Shown: positions 1-9,677 of the stretch, one piece after another
Position numbering within the stretch: the first letter of the stretch is position 1
Layout: every line of letters starts with the position of its first letter
From: Mycolicibacterium poriferae
GTDB taxonomy: Bacteria > Actinomycetota > Actinomycetes > Mycobacteriales > Mycobacteriaceae
Reading direction: 5' to 3'
DNA length: 64,000 nucleotides
Assembly: GCF_010728325.1 (NCBI RefSeq)
Contig: NZ_AP022570.1
Coordinates: forward strand, 5,332,001-5,396,000
Made by a program: the position numbers and the translations under genes
Notes under the pieces: model-generated
The model's database searches: none
Seen by the model: the letters and a program-made list of their open reading frames with translations, nothing else
Told to the model about the DNA's origin: nothing

Positions 1-1
1 C

Positions 2-961
2 CTCGGCCCGCGGGTCTACGAGCACCTCTACGGTGAACCGTTCCCGGCCGGGGTGCAGACCGCCGAGAACCTGCAGCGCCACGGCGTGGTCGATGCGGTG
101 CTGCCGCTGGCCACCCTCCGTGCCACCCTCGATCGCGCGCTCACGGTGGTGTCGGATCCTCCGGGCGAATCGCCCGAGCTGCCGGCCCCCGAGCCACTGC
201 CCGACATACCGGCCTGGGAGTCGGTGGAGGCGTCGCGCCGCCCCGACCGGCCCGGCATCAGCCATCTGCTGCGGCACGGGGCCACCGACCGCGTGCTGCT
301 GTCGGGGACTGGATCGGGGGAAGCCGCGACCACGCTGTTGGCGTTGGCCCGCTTCGGGGGGCAGCCGGCCGTCGTCGTCGGCCAGCAACGGGTGGTCGGC
401 GGCGTCGTCGGGCCGGCAGCACTGCGCGAGGCCCGACGCGGCATGGCGCTGGCGGCGGGGCTGCGGCTGCCGCTGGTCCTGGTCATCGACACCGCCGGGC
501 CCGCGCTGTCCACCGAGGCCGAACAGGGTGGGCTGGCCGGTGAGATCGCGCACTGTCTCGCCGAGCTCGTCACGCTCGACACCCCGACGGTGTCGGTCCT
601 GCTCGGGCAGGGCAGCGGCGGACCCGCACTGGCGATGGTGCCCGCCGACCGGGTGCTGGCCGCGCTGCACGGGTGGTTGGCACCCCTGCCGCCGGAGGGG
701 GCCAGCGCGATCGTCTACCGCGACCTCGAACACGCCCCGCAACTGGCCGGCGCGCAAGGCATCCGCTCGGCCGATCTGCTGCGCGACGGCATCGTGGACG
801 CGATCGTGCCCGAGCATCCCGACGCGGCCGACGAGCCCAAGGCGTTCACTGCGCGGCTGTCGGCGATCATCGCCGTCGAGTTGCACCGGCTGCGTTCGGT
901 GCCCGCCGAGCAACGCCTTGCCGCTCGCCTGGAGCGCTACCGCCGCATCGGCCTGCCCTGA
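2..961 (+). CDS. accD3: Acetyl/acyl-CoA carboxylase carboxyltransferase, C-terminal part (AccD3-like)
   Basis: The reading frame is open from the left edge, so the N-terminal part lies outside the window and about 319 residues are visible. They show carboxyltransferase (crotonase-fold) features: a VVGQQRVVGG strand, the GPAALREARRGMALA helix, and IDTAGPALSTEAEQGG, which corresponds to the IDTPGA...AEERGQ loop of the alpha-type carboxyltransferase half. The protein would transfer carboxyl groups from carboxybiotin to acetyl-CoA or another acyl-CoA for fatty or mycolic acid synthesis. M. tuberculosis AccD3 (Rv0904c) is about 495 residues and lies next to prrA. Here prrA is 22 kb away. The family is clear; the paralogue assignment rests mainly on synteny and is less certain. 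Confidence 0.8.
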   Translation, partial: LGPRVYEHLYGEPFPAGVQTAENLQRHGVVDAVLPLATLRATLDRALTVVSDPPGESPELPAPEPLPDIPAWESVEASRRPDRPGISHLLRHGATDRVLLSGTGSGEAATTLLALARFGGQPAVVVGQQRVVGGVVGPAALREARRGMALAAGLRLPLVLVIDTAGPALSTEAEQGGLAGEIAHCLAELVTLDTPTVSVLLGQGSGGPALAMVPADRVLAALHGWLAPLPPEGASAIVYRDLEHAPQLAGAQGIRSADLLRDGIVDAIVPEHPDAADEPKAFTARLSAIIAVELHRLRSVPAEQRLAARLERYRRIGLP

Positions 962-992
962 GTGAGGTCGGCCTGCCAGCCCGCGATTACGT

Positions 993-3005
993 TCAAACCT
1001 CGATGGGCGGGTGCAGCCGTTCCATCGTGTACTGCCGATTGCGCCGGGCCGCCCACGCGCTGGCGGCCACAGATGCCACCAACAGTCCGGCCAGCACCGC
1101 GATCGCGACCCACAGCCGGGAATCCACCCCACCGACGGTCAATTGCCGTAACCCGTTGACCGCATAGGTCATCGGGTCGAACGGATGCATGATCTGGAAC
1201 GGTTTCGCGGTGGTCTCGACCGGATAGATGCCGCCGGCGGAAACCAGCTGCAGCATCAGGAAGGCCAGTGTCACGACGCGGCCGACCGCCACGCCGAACA
1301 GGGCGTTGAACGCCTGGATGATCGCCAGGAACGTGCCGGCGACCAAGACCAGGAAAGCCACGGTCGCCAGCGGGTATTCGGCGTTCAACCCGACGCCGAA
1401 GTGCACGACGGCGTACATCACCGCGACCTGGCACACCGCGACCAGAAGACCGGGCCAGTAGGACGCCAGCACCACCCGCAGCGCGCCCAGACCGTTGACG
1501 ATGGGCCGGGACTGCAACGGCGTCAACAACATCCAGATGATCAACGCACCGATGAACAGTGCCAGCGGCATGAAGAACGGGGCGAAACCGGTGCCGAAGG
1601 TCGCCGCCGGGTTGGTGTTGACGATGTCCAGACCGACCGGAGCAGCCATGGTCTTGGCCACCTCGGTGCGTTGTTGCGGGGTCCACGAGGGGATCAGCGT
1701 GGTGCCCTCCCGCAGCTTGGTCGCCAGCTCCTGACCACCGGCCTGGAGACGGTCGGTGCCGGCGGCGAGTCGGTTCGTCCCGGCCGCGAGTTCGTCGCCG
1801 CCGTCGCTCAACTGGACCAGTCCCGCGTTGAGCCGCTGGGCACCGGCGTTCAGCTCGTCCACCCCGTCATGCAGCCGCGCGACGTCCGCGCGTAACCCCC
1901 CGTCGAGGGCTTTGGCGAGGAAGACCCGCAGCGAGCTGTTCGGGTCGCCGAGTTCGTGTTCGAGCTGGGCGGCGCTGTCGCGAAGCCGGGTGAGGCCCTC
2001 GTCGGTGGTGGGATCGATGCCCTGAGCGCGAAGGAGCCGCTGCGCACCGGCCAACGCGTGGCCCGCGTCGCGGACGGCCGGGTCGGGGTTGTTCTGAAGG
2101 AAAGCGACGGCCTGGTCGACGATGGCGGCGGCCTGTGCACTGTTGACGTTGAGCGCGGCGATGCGCTCGGTGGTGGAACGGACCGCGCCCGAGAGGTGTT
2201 GGGCGGCGAGGGCGACGTCGGTGGGGTCCAGGTTCAATGCGCCAACCCGATCCAGCACCTTAAGCAGCGGGCCGGTGGCAGTGTCCACCGACGCGGCGAG
2301 TTGTTCGGTGCCGGCAGCCAATTGCGCCGAACCGGCACTGGCCGTGTCGAGACCGGTCGAGAGCGCGTGCGCACCGTCGGCGAGACGTTGCGCGCCGTCG
2401 TTGGCGGCGCCCAGGCCGTCCGCGAGCTGCTGGGCCCCGTCAGCGGCCTGGTCGAGGCCCTTGCCGGCGTCGGTCAGGCCGGTCAGGACGGTGCCGACGG
2501 TCTGTTCACCGATGCGGGCGTTGACCTGGTTGAGCACCTCCCGTGCGGCGTTCTGACCGATCACCGAGGCGAGGTAGTTGTTCGCGTCGTTGAACGTGAA
2601 CCGCAACTGGGCTTGCTGCGGCTCGCCACCCGACGGTGAGGCGACGCGCTCGCTGAAGTCCGGTGGCAGTGTGATCGAGAAGTAGTAGTCGCCGTCGGCC
2701 ACTCCTTGCGCCGCGTCCTGGGCGGACATTTCATGGAGGTCGAGCTGCCCGGAGTCCAGCAGCGCCCGGGCCACCTGGTCGCCGGCACGTAATGGCTGGC
2801 CCTGTGCCTGCGCCCCGCGATCTTCGTTGACCAACGCCACCGGCACCTTGTTCACCTCGGCGAATGGGTTCCAGAACGCCCACAGGTACATGGCCCCGTA
2901 GAGCAGCGGCATCACGATGATCGTGATCAGCGCGATGCGGGGCATCAGGCCACGCGAGTAGCGCTTGAGATCGGTGCCCAGCGACATTCCGGCCAACATG
3001 ATCAT
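993..3005 (-). CDS. YhgE/Pip family membrane protein (ABC-2-type permease-like)
   Basis: This 670-residue protein has one N-terminal membrane segment (about residues 23-45, ALITIIVMPLLYGAMYLWAF). A long extracytoplasmic region follows, rich in heptad-like repeats such as LADGLGAANDGAQRLADGA and LAAGTNRLAAGTDRLQAGG, probably coiled coil. Five or so C-terminal membrane segments end the protein. This is the architecture of YhgE/Pip proteins (phage-infection protein and ABC-2 permease relatives). The start overlaps the stop of the ATPase-like gene by 4 nt (ATGA), so the two are translationally coupled and probably form one complex. The substrate is unknown; related permeases move lipids or peptides or serve type VII-like export. 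The family call is firm, the function open. Confidence 0.8.
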   Translation of the reverse strand: MIMLAGMSLGTDLKRYSRGLMPRIALITIIVMPLLYGAMYLWAFWNPFAEVNKVPVALVNEDRGAQAQGQPLRAGDQVARALLDSGQLDLHEMSAQDAAQGVADGDYYFSITLPPDFSERVASPSGGEPQQAQLRFTFNDANNYLASVIGQNAAREVLNQVNARIGEQTVGTVLTGLTDAGKGLDQAADGAQQLADGLGAANDGAQRLADGAHALSTGLDTASAGSAQLAAGTEQLAASVDTATGPLLKVLDRVGALNLDPTDVALAAQHLSGAVRSTTERIAALNVNSAQAAAIVDQAVAFLQNNPDPAVRDAGHALAGAQRLLRAQGIDPTTDEGLTRLRDSAAQLEHELGDPNSSLRVFLAKALDGGLRADVARLHDGVDELNAGAQRLNAGLVQLSDGGDELAAGTNRLAAGTDRLQAGGQELATKLREGTTLIPSWTPQQRTEVAKTMAAPVGLDIVNTNPAATFGTGFAPFFMPLALFIGALIIWMLLTPLQSRPIVNGLGALRVVLASYWPGLLVAVCQVAVMYAVVHFGVGLNAEYPLATVAFLVLVAGTFLAIIQAFNALFGVAVGRVVTLAFLMLQLVSAGGIYPVETTAKPFQIMHPFDPMTYAVNGLRQLTVGGVDSRLWVAIAVLAGLLVASVAASAWAARRNRQYTMERLHPPIEV

Positions 3006-3700
3006 TCACCGCCCTTCTGCACACCGGCCAGCTCGGTCCGCGACGCGTTGGGTACCTCGAGGTGGCGCACCGGATGGTCGGGGACGCCGTTGACGCTGGC
3101 GGTCACGACGGTCTGCGTGCGGCCGAGTTCGACGAGGCGGGTGACGAGCACGTCGCGGTGGCGGTCGCTGGTGACCTGTTCGATGTTGCCGACGACCAGC
3201 AGGGGCGGACGGCCGGTGTTGGCCAGCGCGATGCGCAGCAGCAGACCGTCGAGTTCGCTGAGCTCCTCGACGTACTCGGTCAGCGGCGGCAGCGGCACGT
3301 CACCGAACACCGGGGCGCACACATCGGCAAGGTCGGCGGCGTCGGCCCGGCGCACGAGGCGGTACCACGGGGCATCCCAGCGCAGCTGTTCGGTGATCAG
3401 GTCGCGCACCGTGACCGACTCGGCGACGGTGTCGAGCTCATCGATCCCCGCGAGCGCCGCGTGGGCGAAGATGTCGCGGGCCCGGCTGCGGCCGAGGACG
3501 GTCAGCTGGCCGGATACCGGGCGCATCCGGCCGGCCAGTGTCATCAACAGTGCGGTGCGCCCCGACCCGGGTGGGCACACCAAGACGGTGACCCCGCCGG
3601 ACTCGATGTCCAGGTCGATCGGACCGTAGACCGGACCCCACGGTCCGCGCATCGTGATGGCCCGCGCGGTGATGGCCGGATCAGGGTGTGGCTCAGTCAC
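3002..3700 (-). CDS. ABC-type ATP-binding protein with degenerate nucleotide-binding motifs
   Basis: This 232-residue ABC ATPase-like protein starts at GTG. The P-loop reads CPPGSGRTALL, with Arg in place of the invariant Lys. The signature region reads ELSELDGLLLRIALA instead of LSGGQ, and the Walker B stretch is LLVVGNIEQV, lacking the usual Asp-Glu pair. It is coupled by ATGA to the YhgE/Pip permease gene, so it is probably that permease's cytoplasmic partner. Either it binds nucleotide without normal hydrolysis, or this subfamily uses different residues. A GGGG run abuts the GTG start, which is too close for a normal ribosome binding site, so the start is provisional. An internal Met at residue 17 is an alternative. 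Confidence 0.75.
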   Translation of the reverse strand: MTEPHPDPAITARAITMRGPWGPVYGPIDLDIESGGVTVLVCPPGSGRTALLMTLAGRMRPVSGQLTVLGRSRARDIFAHAALAGIDELDTVAESVTVRDLITEQLRWDAPWYRLVRRADAADLADVCAPVFGDVPLPPLTEYVEELSELDGLLLRIALANTGRPPLLVVGNIEQVTSDRHRDVLVTRLVELGRTQTVVTASVNGVPDHPVRHLEVPNASRTELAGVQKGGE

Positions 3701-3745
3701 CCCCTGATCCCACCACAGCGACCGCAGCGGCGAAGCGCGCCGAGC

Positions 3746-3791
3746 GTACGGTTTCTGACGGAAATCGCCGCAGAGTCGTCAGAAACCGTAC
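3746..3791. repeat. 14-bp perfect inverted repeat between co-directional genes
   Basis: The arms GTACGGTTTCTGAC (3746-3759) and GTCAGAAACCGTAC (3778-3791) are perfect reverse complements separated by 18 nt. The element lies between the end of the 148-residue membrane protein gene and the start of the ATPase-like gene, both on the minus strand. It could be a terminator for the former, an operator for the latter, or a dispersed palindromic repeat. There is no U-run after it. Confidence 0.75.
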
Positions 3792-3816
3792 TGCCGCCGC
3801 TTCATGCGGCGCCGGG

Positions 3817-4263
3817 TCACGCCAAGGACAGTGCGGCCAGCGTTGCCGCGCAGGTCAGTACACGCAACGGCAGCTGCAGCAGACTGCGTCTCGTCCACCG
3901 GACTGCGTCCACCTCATCGACATCAGCGGGGTTCGCCCCTTCGAAGACAAGTGCTTTCGGGGCGAGGTCGACCGCCGACCAGATCCGCAGCACGACGTGA
4001 CCGGCCACTGCCACCAGCAGCGCGGCGCGGACGACGGGGTCACCCCACGCGGCCACCAGCGACACCACCAGCAGCACGTCGAACGCGAGGTGTGCGGGCC
4101 GCCAGAAACGCGCCCGGGAGATTCCGCCGTTGCGGGCCTGCACGATGCCCGGCCGCTTGGGCCAGAACGGATCGACCACCAACGCCTCGTAGACAGCTCC
4201 GCCCAGCACGGCGCAGCCGACCAGCGTCGTCGTCGCGATGACCAGGACAGCAGGGGTCCACAC
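3817..4263 (-). CDS. Small integral membrane protein of unknown function
   Basis: A 148-residue protein with about four hydrophobic segments: residues 5-25 (VLVIATTTLVGCAVLGGAVY), about 60-75, about 80-95, and the C-terminal LRVLTCAATLAALSLA. A basic, Trp-containing loop (PFWPKRPGIVQARNGG) lies between the first two. I do not recognise a characterised family. It is transcribed towards the ATPase/YhgE pair but separated from it by 116 nt and a strong inverted repeat, so shared transcription is uncertain. It diverges from the epoxide hydrolase gene with about 32 nt between starts. Confidence 0.65.
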   Translation of the reverse strand: MWTPAVLVIATTTLVGCAVLGGAVYEALVVDPFWPKRPGIVQARNGGISRARFWRPAHLAFDVLLVVSLVAAWGDPVVRAALLVAVAGHVVLRIWSAVDLAPKALVFEGANPADVDEVDAVRWTRRSLLQLPLRVLTCAATLAALSLA

Positions 4264-4295
4264 GTCTCCCGATTATCCAAATGCCAGGATGTGGC

Positions 4296-5399
4296 ATGGC
4301 CCACATCCAGCCCTTTCGCATCGATATCCCCGATGCCGACCTCGCCGACCTGCGAGAGCGTCTCGCGCGCACCCGGTGGCCGGAGCAGGAGTGCGTCGAC
4401 GACTGGAGCCAGGGCATCCCGCTGGCCTACACCCGCGAACTGGCCACCTACTGGGCCGACGAGTACGACTGGCGCTCCCGCGAGGCGGCGCTGAACCGTT
4501 TCGACCAGTTCACCACCGAGATCGACGGACTTCCGATCCATTTCCTCCACCAGCGCGCCCCGCGGCATGACGCGTTCCCGTTGTTGATCACCCACGGTTG
4601 GCCCGGATCGGTCGTCGAGTTCCACAAGGTGATCGAGCCGCTGAACACCGCCGGTTTCCACGTGGTGTGCCCGTCGCTGCCCGGATACGGCTTCTCCGGT
4701 AAGCCGACGCACACCGGATGGGGTGTGGAACGCATCGCGCAGGCGTGGGACGAGCTGATGGTGCGGCTCGGTTATCAGCGCTATGGCGCGCAGGGCGGGG
4801 ACTGGGGCGCCGCCGTCACCACCCAGATCGGTCGCAACCGCGGTCACTGTGTGGCCATCCACACCAACATGCCGCTGGGTCGGCCGCCGAAGGGTCTGCG
4901 TGACCCCAGCCCCGACGAGCTGGCCGCCCTGGAGCGCCTCGACTACTACCGGAAGTGGGATTCGGGTTACTCGAAGCAGCAGTCCACCCGACCGCAGACG
5001 CTGGGCTACGGACTGGTGGACTCCCCCGTCGGGCAGATGGCGTGGATCGTGGAAAAGTTCTGGTCGTGGATGGACTGCGACGGCCACCCCGAGAACGTGC
5101 TCACCAAAGATGAGCTCCTCGACAACGTGATGCTGTACTGGCTGAACGGTTCCGGGGCCTCCTCGGCGCGCCTCTACTGGGAGAGCTTCGGCAGCTTCGG
5201 CGGCGGTGGCCCGGTGACACTACCCACCGGGGTGGCCGCGTTCCCGAAGGAGGTGCTGCGCGCCCCGCGGCACTGGTGCGAGGACAACTACACCATCACC
5301 CGGTGGACGACGATGCCACGCGGCGGTCACTTCGCGGCGTTCGAGCAACCCGATCTGTTCGTCGAGGACGTGGCGGCCTTCTTCACCGAACACCGCTGA
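4296..5399 (+). CDS. Epoxide hydrolase (alpha/beta hydrolase with EHN domain)
   Basis: A 367-residue protein, counted from the second Met; an upstream in-frame ATG at 4281 would add five residues. The N-terminal region (FRIDIPDADLADLRERLARTRWP) is the epoxide hydrolase N-terminal domain. The alpha/beta-hydrolase core follows, with oxyanion motif HGWPGS near residue 100, nucleophile elbow GGDWGA with Asp near residue 169, and a C-terminal catalytic His in GGHFAAFEQP. These are hallmarks of microsomal-type epoxide hydrolases, which open epoxides to diols through an aspartyl ester. Mycobacteria have several paralogues; the substrate cannot be told here. Its stop lies 2 nt from the stop of the convergent acyl-CoA ligase gene. 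Confidence 0.85.
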   Translation: MAHIQPFRIDIPDADLADLRERLARTRWPEQECVDDWSQGIPLAYTRELATYWADEYDWRSREAALNRFDQFTTEIDGLPIHFLHQRAPRHDAFPLLITHGWPGSVVEFHKVIEPLNTAGFHVVCPSLPGYGFSGKPTHTGWGVERIAQAWDELMVRLGYQRYGAQGGDWGAAVTTQIGRNRGHCVAIHTNMPLGRPPKGLRDPSPDELAALERLDYYRKWDSGYSKQQSTRPQTLGYGLVDSPVGQMAWIVEKFWSWMDCDGHPENVLTKDELLDNVMLYWLNGSGASSARLYWESFGSFGGGGPVTLPTGVAAFPKEVLRAPRHWCEDNYTITRWTTMPRGGHFAAFEQPDLFVEDVAAFFTEHR

Positions 5400-5401
5400 G
5401 C

Positions 5402-7024
5402 TCACAAGCCCAGCAGCCGGGCGCTCTCCGCACGCATGTCGACCTTGCGGATCTTGCCCGTGACCGTCATCGGGAACTCATCGACGAGATGTACATGGCG
5501 CGGAATCTTGTAGTGCGCCAACCGTCCTGAGGCGAAGGTACGCAATGCCGCGGCGTCCAACGGCTCCCGGTTCGCCTTCATCCGGATCCACGCACACACC
5601 TCCTCGCCGTAGGTGTCGTCGGGCACCCCGATCACCTGGGCGTCCTCGACGTCGGGATGGGTGTAGAGGAACTCCTCGATCTCGCGCGGGTAGATGTTCT
5701 CTCCCCCGCGGATGATCATGTCCTTGATGCGCCCGACCACATTGCAGTAGCCGTCGGCCCTCATGACCGCCAGGTCCCCAGTGTGCATCCACCCGTCGGA
5801 ATCGATGGCCTGGGCGGTCTTGTCGTCTTCGCGCCAGTAGCCGAGCATCACCGAGTACCCGCGGGTGCAGAACTCGCCCGGCTCGCCCCGGTCGACGGTC
5901 TCGCCGGTATCCGGGTCGACGATCTTGACTTCTACGTGGGGATGGGCCCGCCCGATGGAGGCGGTCCGCCTCTCCAGATCATCGTCGATCAGGGTCTGAC
6001 AGGACACCGGTGAGGTCTCGGTCATGCCGTACGCGATCGCCACCTCGGCCATGTGCATGTCCTCGACGCACCGCTTCATCACCTCGACCGGGCACACCGC
6101 GCCGGCCATGATGCCGGTGCGCAGCGACGACAGGTCCCGGGCGGCGAAGTCGGCGTGGTGCTGCATCGCGATGAACATCGTCGGGACGCCGTAAACACCG
6201 GTGCAGCGCTGCGATTCGATCGCGGCGAGCGTCAGCCCCGCATCGAACCCGGGAGCGGGGATCACGATCGTCGCGCCGTGCGTCGTGCAGCCCAGGTTGC
6301 CCATCACCATGCCGAAGCAGTGGTAGAACGGCACCGGTATGCACAGCCGCTCGCCGGGACGGAGCCGGATCTGTTCGGTGACGAAGTAGCCGTTGTTGAG
6401 GATGTTGCGGTGCGACAGTGTGGCTCCCTTGGGGAAACCCGTGGTGCCCGAGGTGTACTGGATGTTGATCGGATCGGAGTTGGACAGCCCCGCCTGGCGG
6501 GCCACCAACTGTTCGGCGCTGATCTGCGCCGCCGACTCCCGCAGTCGGTCCCAGTCTGCGGTACCGATGAAGACAACCTGCTGCAGCGCCGAAGCTTCGG
6601 GTCTGACCTCGCCGACCATCGCCGCGTAGTCCGAGGACTTGAACGACGTCGCCGAGACCAGCATCGAAAGACCGGACTGCTCCAGAACGTAGGCCAGCTC
6701 GTGGGTCCGGTACGCCGGGTTGATGTTGACCAGGATCGCCCCGATCTTCGCGGCGGCGAACTGGACGAGCACCCATTCGGCACAGTTGGGCGCCCAGATG
6801 CCGATCCGGTCCCCCACCGCCAGTCCCGCAGCCATCAAACCTCTTGCCACCGTGTTTATTTCGGCGTCGAGCTCGGCATAGGTCCAGCGACGGCCGGTCG
6901 CGACCTCGACGAGGGCGTCGACGTGCGGATGCGCGGCGGCGGTGCGCTCGAAGTTCGCGCCGATCGTCTCCTCGAGGATCGGGACGTCGGCCGGGCCGGC
7001 ATCGTAGGACTTCACCGAGGTCAT
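5402..7024 (-). CDS. Medium/long-chain acyl-CoA synthetase (FadD35-like AMP-binding enzyme)
   Basis: A 540-residue ANL-superfamily enzyme that activates a carboxylic acid as acyl-AMP and then forms the CoA thioester. The P-loop [11 protein letters not shown] is at residues 190-200. [11 protein letters not shown] is the A5 motif, [11 protein letters not shown] holds the adenylate-binding Asp, [16 protein letters not shown] is the hinge, and [10 protein letters not shown] near the C terminus holds the catalytic Lys. It resembles mycobacterial FadD35. Its ATG overlaps the stop of the upstream ligase gene by one base (TGATG), so the two ligases are translationally coupled, which suggests one catabolic unit. 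Confidence 0.88.
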   Translation of the reverse strand: MTSVKSYDAGPADVPILEETIGANFERTAAAHPHVDALVEVATGRRWTYAELDAEINTVARGLMAAGLAVGDRIGIWAPNCAEWVLVQFAAAKIGAILVNINPAYRTHELAYVLEQSGLSMLVSATSFKSSDYAAMVGEVRPEASALQQVVFIGTADWDRLRESAAQISAEQLVARQAGLSNSDPINIQYTSGTTGFPKGATLSHRNILNNGYFVTEQIRLRPGERLCIPVPFYHCFGMVMGNLGCTTHGATIVIPAPGFDAGLTLAAIESQRCTGVYGVPTMFIAMQHHADFAARDLSSLRTGIMAGAVCPVEVMKRCVEDMHMAEVAIAYGMTETSPVSCQTLIDDDLERRTASIGRAHPHVEVKIVDPDTGETVDRGEPGEFCTRGYSVMLGYWREDDKTAQAIDSDGWMHTGDLAVMRADGYCNVVGRIKDMIIRGGENIYPREIEEFLYTHPDVEDAQVIGVPDDTYGEEVCAWIRMKANREPLDAAALRTFASGRLAHYKIPRHVHLVDEFPMTVTGKIRKVDMRAESARLLGL

Positions 7025-8739
7025 CAGAGCAGCTCCTCGTAGCGGTACTCGGCAGGCAGCGGCGCGCCGGTGCGATGCGCCTCCTCCTCACGACGGCGCA
7101 GGTCCACACGACGGATCTTGCCTGAGATCGTCTTCGGAAGTTCGGCGAATTCGACGCGCCGGACCTTCAGATACGGCGCCAGATGCTCGCGGCTGTACTG
7201 CAGGATCTCGCGGGCGGTGTCGGCGTCAGGCGCCCAGCCCTCCGCCAGCGTCACATAGGCCTTGGGCACCGACAACCGCAGGTCGTCGGGTTGCGGCACC
7301 ACGGCCGCCTCCACCACCGCGGGGTGCTCGATCAGCACGCTCTCCAATTCGAATGGCGACACCTTGTAGTCCGACGATTTGAAGACGTCGTCGGTGCGAC
7401 CGATGTAGGTGATGTAGCCGTCCTCGTCCCGGCTCGCGACGTCCCCGGTGTGGTAGTAACCGTCGCGCATGACGTGGGCGTTGCGCTGCTCGTCGTCGAC
7501 GTAACCGGTCATCAGGTTCAGCGGGCTGGCGCACAGATCCAGGCAGATCTCGCCCTCGTCGGCCGCCCCACCGGTCACCGGATCGATCAACACCACCGGC
7601 ACGCCGGGCATCGGTCGACCCATCGAACCTGCCTTGACAGGCTGACCTGGCGTGTTGCCGATCTGCAGGGTGGTCTCGGTCTGACCGAAGCCGTCGCGGA
7701 TCGTCAGCCCCCACGCGCGCTGCACCTGGGCGATGACGTCGGGGTTGAGCGGTTCACCCGCGCCCAGGATCTCGCGCAGCTCCGAGGGCCGCTCCCCCAA
7801 CTCGGCCTGGATCAGCATCCGCCACACCGTCGGCGGGGCACAGAACGTGCTCACGTCGGCGCGCCGGATCTGCTCCAGCAGGGCAGTCGCGTCGAAGCGC
7901 GTGTAGTTGTACACGAAGATGGTCGCCTCGGCGATCCACGGCGCGAAGAAGCAACTCCACGCGTGCTTGGCCCAGCCGGGCGAGCTGATGGCCAGATGCA
8001 CGTCACCGGGGCGCACCCCGATCCACGCCATCGTCGACAGGTGCCCGACCGGATAGCTGACCTGGGAATGCTGGACCAGCTTGGGATGGCTCGTGGTCCC
8101 GGAAGTGAAGTAGACCAGCAGCGGGTCCTCGACCGCGGTGCCGGGGTCGAACGAGCCGGCGGGCTCGCTGGTCTCGGCGTCGGCGTAGGCATGCCAGCCC
8201 GGTACCGATCCTCCCACCGTGACACCGGTGAACTGGGCGTCGAGGCCGTCGAACTTGCCGGTGTCCGACGCGTTGGCGATGACGAAGTGGGCGCCGCCGC
8301 GGGCCAGGCGGTCGGCGATGTCGTCCGGGCCGAGCGCGGCCGTGGTCGGCAGGATCACCGCACCCAGCTTGGCCACCGCCAGCATCGACTCCCACAGCTC
8401 CACCTGGTTGCCGAGCATAAGGATGACGCGGTCGCCCTTGCCGACCCCCAGCCCGCGCAACCAGGTGGCGACCTGGTCGGAGCGCCGCGCCATCTGCGCG
8501 AACGTCACCTTCTGCTCGGTACCGTCCTGCTCGACGATCCACAGCGCGGTGCGGTGATTGCTGTAGCTGACGCTCCCGCCGGAGCGGCTCCGGCCGGCGA
8601 CGACATCGAACCAGTCGGTCGCCCAGTTGAACTGCCCGGTCAGTTCGGGCCACTGGAACGTGGCCACCGCCTTGTCGTAGTCGGTGATGAGGTCGACGAG
8701 CTGGTCGCGCGCGGTGCGATATCTGTCCGTGTTCGACAT
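7024..8739 (-). CDS. Acyl-CoA synthetase, acetyl-CoA/medium-chain synthetase type
   Basis: A 571-residue ANL enzyme. [17 protein letters not shown] is the P-loop, DGFGQTETT is motif A5, [17 protein letters not shown] is motif A7, [20 protein letters not shown] is the hinge, and [16 protein letters not shown] holds the C-terminal catalytic Lys. The long N-terminal segment with FNWATDWFD is typical of medium-chain acyl-CoA or AcsA-like ligases rather than classical FadD proteins. It is the first gene of a two-ligase operon and runs divergently from a GAF-LuxR regulator about 50 bp away. Having two different ligases suggests that two acids are activated in the same pathway. Confidence 0.87.
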   Translation of the reverse strand: MSNTDRYRTARDQLVDLITDYDKAVATFQWPELTGQFNWATDWFDVVAGRSRSGGSVSYSNHRTALWIVEQDGTEQKVTFAQMARRSDQVATWLRGLGVGKGDRVILMLGNQVELWESMLAVAKLGAVILPTTAALGPDDIADRLARGGAHFVIANASDTGKFDGLDAQFTGVTVGGSVPGWHAYADAETSEPAGSFDPGTAVEDPLLVYFTSGTTSHPKLVQHSQVSYPVGHLSTMAWIGVRPGDVHLAISSPGWAKHAWSCFFAPWIAEATIFVYNYTRFDATALLEQIRRADVSTFCAPPTVWRMLIQAELGERPSELREILGAGEPLNPDVIAQVQRAWGLTIRDGFGQTETTLQIGNTPGQPVKAGSMGRPMPGVPVVLIDPVTGGAADEGEICLDLCASPLNLMTGYVDDEQRNAHVMRDGYYHTGDVASRDEDGYITYIGRTDDVFKSSDYKVSPFELESVLIEHPAVVEAAVVPQPDDLRLSVPKAYVTLAEGWAPDADTAREILQYSREHLAPYLKVRRVEFAELPKTISGKIRRVDLRRREEEAHRTGAPLPAEYRYEELL

Positions 8740-8789
8740 GGCTAATAGGATCTAGGTCACACTCGCCGGTCCACTACCCCCGAAAGTGG

Positions 8790-9650
8790 GTGAGCCCCGT
8801 GACCCCGACGCCTCGGTCCCTGCTGCGTCCCCGCGACGCCGACGCGCTGCGGGCGACGCTGCGCGCGGTGGCCACCGAGGGAGACGTTCCGGTGCTGTTC
8901 GGCGGCGAGGTTCACGGCGACACGCTGCTGCTCAGCGAGTTCGTCGGCACCCGCACCCAGAACCTGCGGGGCCTGGCGGTGCGGTCGAGGTCGGGGCTCG
9001 GTGGAGCCAGCATGGTGGCGGCCCGGCCGATGTCGGTGGCCGACTACCGCCGCGCTGTGACCATCACCCACGACTACGACCGGCCGGTGCTCTCCGAAGG
9101 AATCCGGGCGGTACTCGCGGTGCCGGTGCTCGTGGACGGGCAGACCCGCGCCATGCTCTACGGCGCCTACCGCTCGTCAGCGCCGTTCAGCGGCCGGGCC
9201 GCCGACCTGATGATCACCTCGGCCCGCGCACTGGGCGACGAACTGCGCATCCGCGACGAGGTGGACCGTCGACTGCGACTCGCAGACGCCCAGGCCCCGG
9301 CCGGCGCTCATCCGATCGGCGTGGAACAGATCCGTGAGGTCCATGCCGGGCTGCGCAGCCTGGCTGCCGACTCTCCACCCGCGCTACAGGGCCGGCTGCG
9401 CGACCTGGCCGGGCAACTGGCCTCCGCGCTGGCCGGGGAAACCATATCGACCGCTGCGGCGCTGACCGTGCGTGAGCTCGACGTGCTGGCCGAGGTCGCG
9501 CTCGGGTGCACGAATACCGAAGCAGCGCAGCGGCTCTCGCTCCAGCCCGAGACGGTGAAGAGCTACCTGCGCAGCGCGGCGACCAAGCTCGGCGCCCACA
9601 CCCGCCATGAAGCGGTGTCCAAGGCACGGCGCGCCGGGCTGCTGCCGTGA
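8790..9650 (+). CDS. GAF-domain LuxR-family transcriptional regulator
   Basis: A 286-residue protein from GTG 8790; GTG 8799 is an equally possible start. Residues about 20-150 look like a GAF sensor domain (VLFGGEVHGDTLLLSEFVG, later VLAVPVLVDGQTRAMLYGA). The C-terminal 65 residues form a LuxR/NarL helix-turn-helix: LTVRELDVLAEVALGCTN, then TEAAQRLSLQPETVKSYL. It diverges from the two acyl-CoA ligase genes with about 50 bp between starts, so it is the likely local regulator. Such GAF-LuxR proteins often sense an aromatic or acyl ligand; the ligand is not predictable here. Confidence 0.82.
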   Translation: MSPVTPTPRSLLRPRDADALRATLRAVATEGDVPVLFGGEVHGDTLLLSEFVGTRTQNLRGLAVRSRSGLGGASMVAARPMSVADYRRAVTITHDYDRPVLSEGIRAVLAVPVLVDGQTRAMLYGAYRSSAPFSGRAADLMITSARALGDELRIRDEVDRRLRLADAQAPAGAHPIGVEQIREVHAGLRSLAADSPPALQGRLRDLAGQLASALAGETISTAAALTVRELDVLAEVALGCTNTEAAQRLSLQPETVKSYLRSAATKLGAHTRHEAVSKARRAGLLP

Positions 9651-9677
9651 GGTCACCGCGACTGGCCGGGGTCCCCA

